DNA of 64,000 nt, taken from positions 434,001 to 498,000 of the forward strand of contig JALRMH010000001.1 in NCBI GenBank assembly GCA_026119935.1, in the 5' to 3' direction. Below, in pieces: positions 63,071 to 64,000 of this stretch. The position numbers were made by a program, and so were the translations under genes. The notes under the pieces are model-generated. The model saw nothing but the letters and a program-made list of their open reading frames with translations, was not told where the DNA came from and made no database searches. The stretch's first letter is position 1. Each line of letters begins with the position of its first letter. The DNA comes from Endothia cerciana. Lineage: Eukaryota > Ascomycota > Sordariomycetes > Diaporthales > Cryphonectriaceae.

Positions 63071-64000
63071 GTCGGCTGCGTGTGGAGGCTGATGATGTCG
63101 GAAGCACCGGAGAGGAGGATCGGGGACGGTGATGGTCAAGTCAGGAACCAATCCACCGAGTACGTTTGGAACTGGAGAGGGTTGAAAGAAGGTCGGGCGG
63201 GCGGGCGTCAAGACAGGTGTGATGTCTTATCGAGTTTTGGCAAAGAAAGCACCGACGGGCTCTCCGGGTGGGTCGGGTCTCAAGGGAAGAAGATCCCGAC
63301 GGGGGCGGTCGAGGCCCTCAAGGCTCTAGAGCACGGATCGGTGGCACGGTAATTTTTTTTATTTTAATTTTGTTTTTTGTTTTTTTTTGGACTACTGGTT
63401 GCCCAAGCTGCCGAACGCTCTGTGTGAACTGGTGAGATTGGTGGGATTGCTGGTGCTGGCAGTCCAATGCCAGATGGGTACAGATGGATACAGTAATGGT
63501 GATCGGCCCAAGTTTAATTTGGCGAGAGATGTGCAGCGTACAAGCTCAATGCAGGGAGCGGATTCGAGGCTGAGAAGAGTGGGTAGGTCGCAAGGTTGCC
63601 GTCAGCTGTTGGAGGAAGGGGTTTTTAGGAATCCTTCGAGAAGGGGTAGGGAGTAGGAGCAGGGCAGGGCAGGGCAGGGCGGTCGGGAGGAGAAAGTCCA
63701 ATCGACGTCTCCCACGCAGGCAGAGGGTTCAGAAGAGGGGGGGGGGCGGTAGGACTTGTCTTGTCGTCCAGCCTTGGAGGATGCGGATGTGGGTGAGGTA
63801 CTGTACTGTTGGTGTGATGTGCGGTCTCGTCCCTCTTTCTACTACCCCTGGACCGGAATTTGTCGATGATCTGATCCCGGGACGAGTCGAGCCAGACATG
63901 CATGGAGGCGTTTTGCTACATAGCATGTCGATGCATGCGGTAGAGCCAAGATCGTCCGTCCTACGCAGCCTCTGCCGTTGTGCCTTGGGAGAAGGGTGGG
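63071..64000. other. Right-end region, no gene seen
   Basis: Upstream of the last gene. It has T-rich runs (63350-63390), GGCAG direct repeats (63661-63680) and a GCTACATAGCATGT variant of the TA motif (63915-63928). No coding content is supported. Confidence 0.5.

Overview
The window is nuclear DNA of a filamentous ascomycete (Pezizomycotina), most likely a Sordariomycete. Genes carry short GT-AG introns (about 50-150 nt) with CTAAC/CTGAC-type branch sites, and codon use is GC-rich. The families are typically fungal: a Fung_rhodopsin receptor, a Zn2Cys6 regulator, an SHR3 chaperone, an HsbA surface protein and a Tls1/C9orf78 protein. I could not fix a species. Exon structures were built by hand; except for one gene (the GST), every model closes in frame.

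Layout. 0.4-5.5 kb: a DUF202 membrane protein, a mitochondrial ribosomal Fe/Mn-SOD-fold protein (mS42/mS43 type) and a large Cys-rich single-pass surface protein. 5.5-13.6 kb: mostly gene-poor DNA, broken only by a six-exon rhodopsin-like seven-helix receptor. 13.7-15.2 kb: a lone BAHD-type acyltransferase. 17.1-19.5 kb: a Zn2Cys6 transcription factor, separated by an almost 8 kb gene-free divergent region from a SAM+PH scaffold protein (27.9-30.9 kb). 32-37.7 kb: the SHR3 ER chaperone, an AT-richer island with a possible tiny Cys-rich gene, a plant-type sedoheptulose-bisphosphatase-like enzyme, and a second Cys-rich surface protein.

38.5-46.9 kb is the compact housekeeping core: the TLS1/C9orf78-like splicing protein, acylphosphatase (with a 13-nt microexon), the WD40 ribosome-biogenesis factor PWP1, the DEAH helicase PRP16 and a glutathione S-transferase. 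Two are splicing-linked (TLS1, PRP16) and one acts in ribosome assembly (PWP1). 47-51.8 kb carries no gene, but its last 1.3 kb contains no ATG at all on the plus strand. It leads into a protein with two tandem CRIB-like motifs. 54.9-63.1 kb: a membrane-anchored polysaccharide deacetylase, an HsbA-like secreted protein followed by two perfect hairpins, a Cys/Met-metabolism PLP enzyme, and a conserved Pezizomycotina protein of unknown function with a 29-nt microexon and a stop-free in-frame intron.

No transposon with recognisable coding sequence, CRISPR array, rRNA gene or credible tRNA was found. There is no obvious secondary-metabolite cluster; the acyltransferase, PLP enzyme and GST are far apart. 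The strongest unusual signals are the ATG-free leaders, the tandem CRIB-like protein, the plant-type SBPase homologue, the ATG-only first exon of the SAM-PH gene, and a recurring near-palindromic motif in gene-poor DNA.
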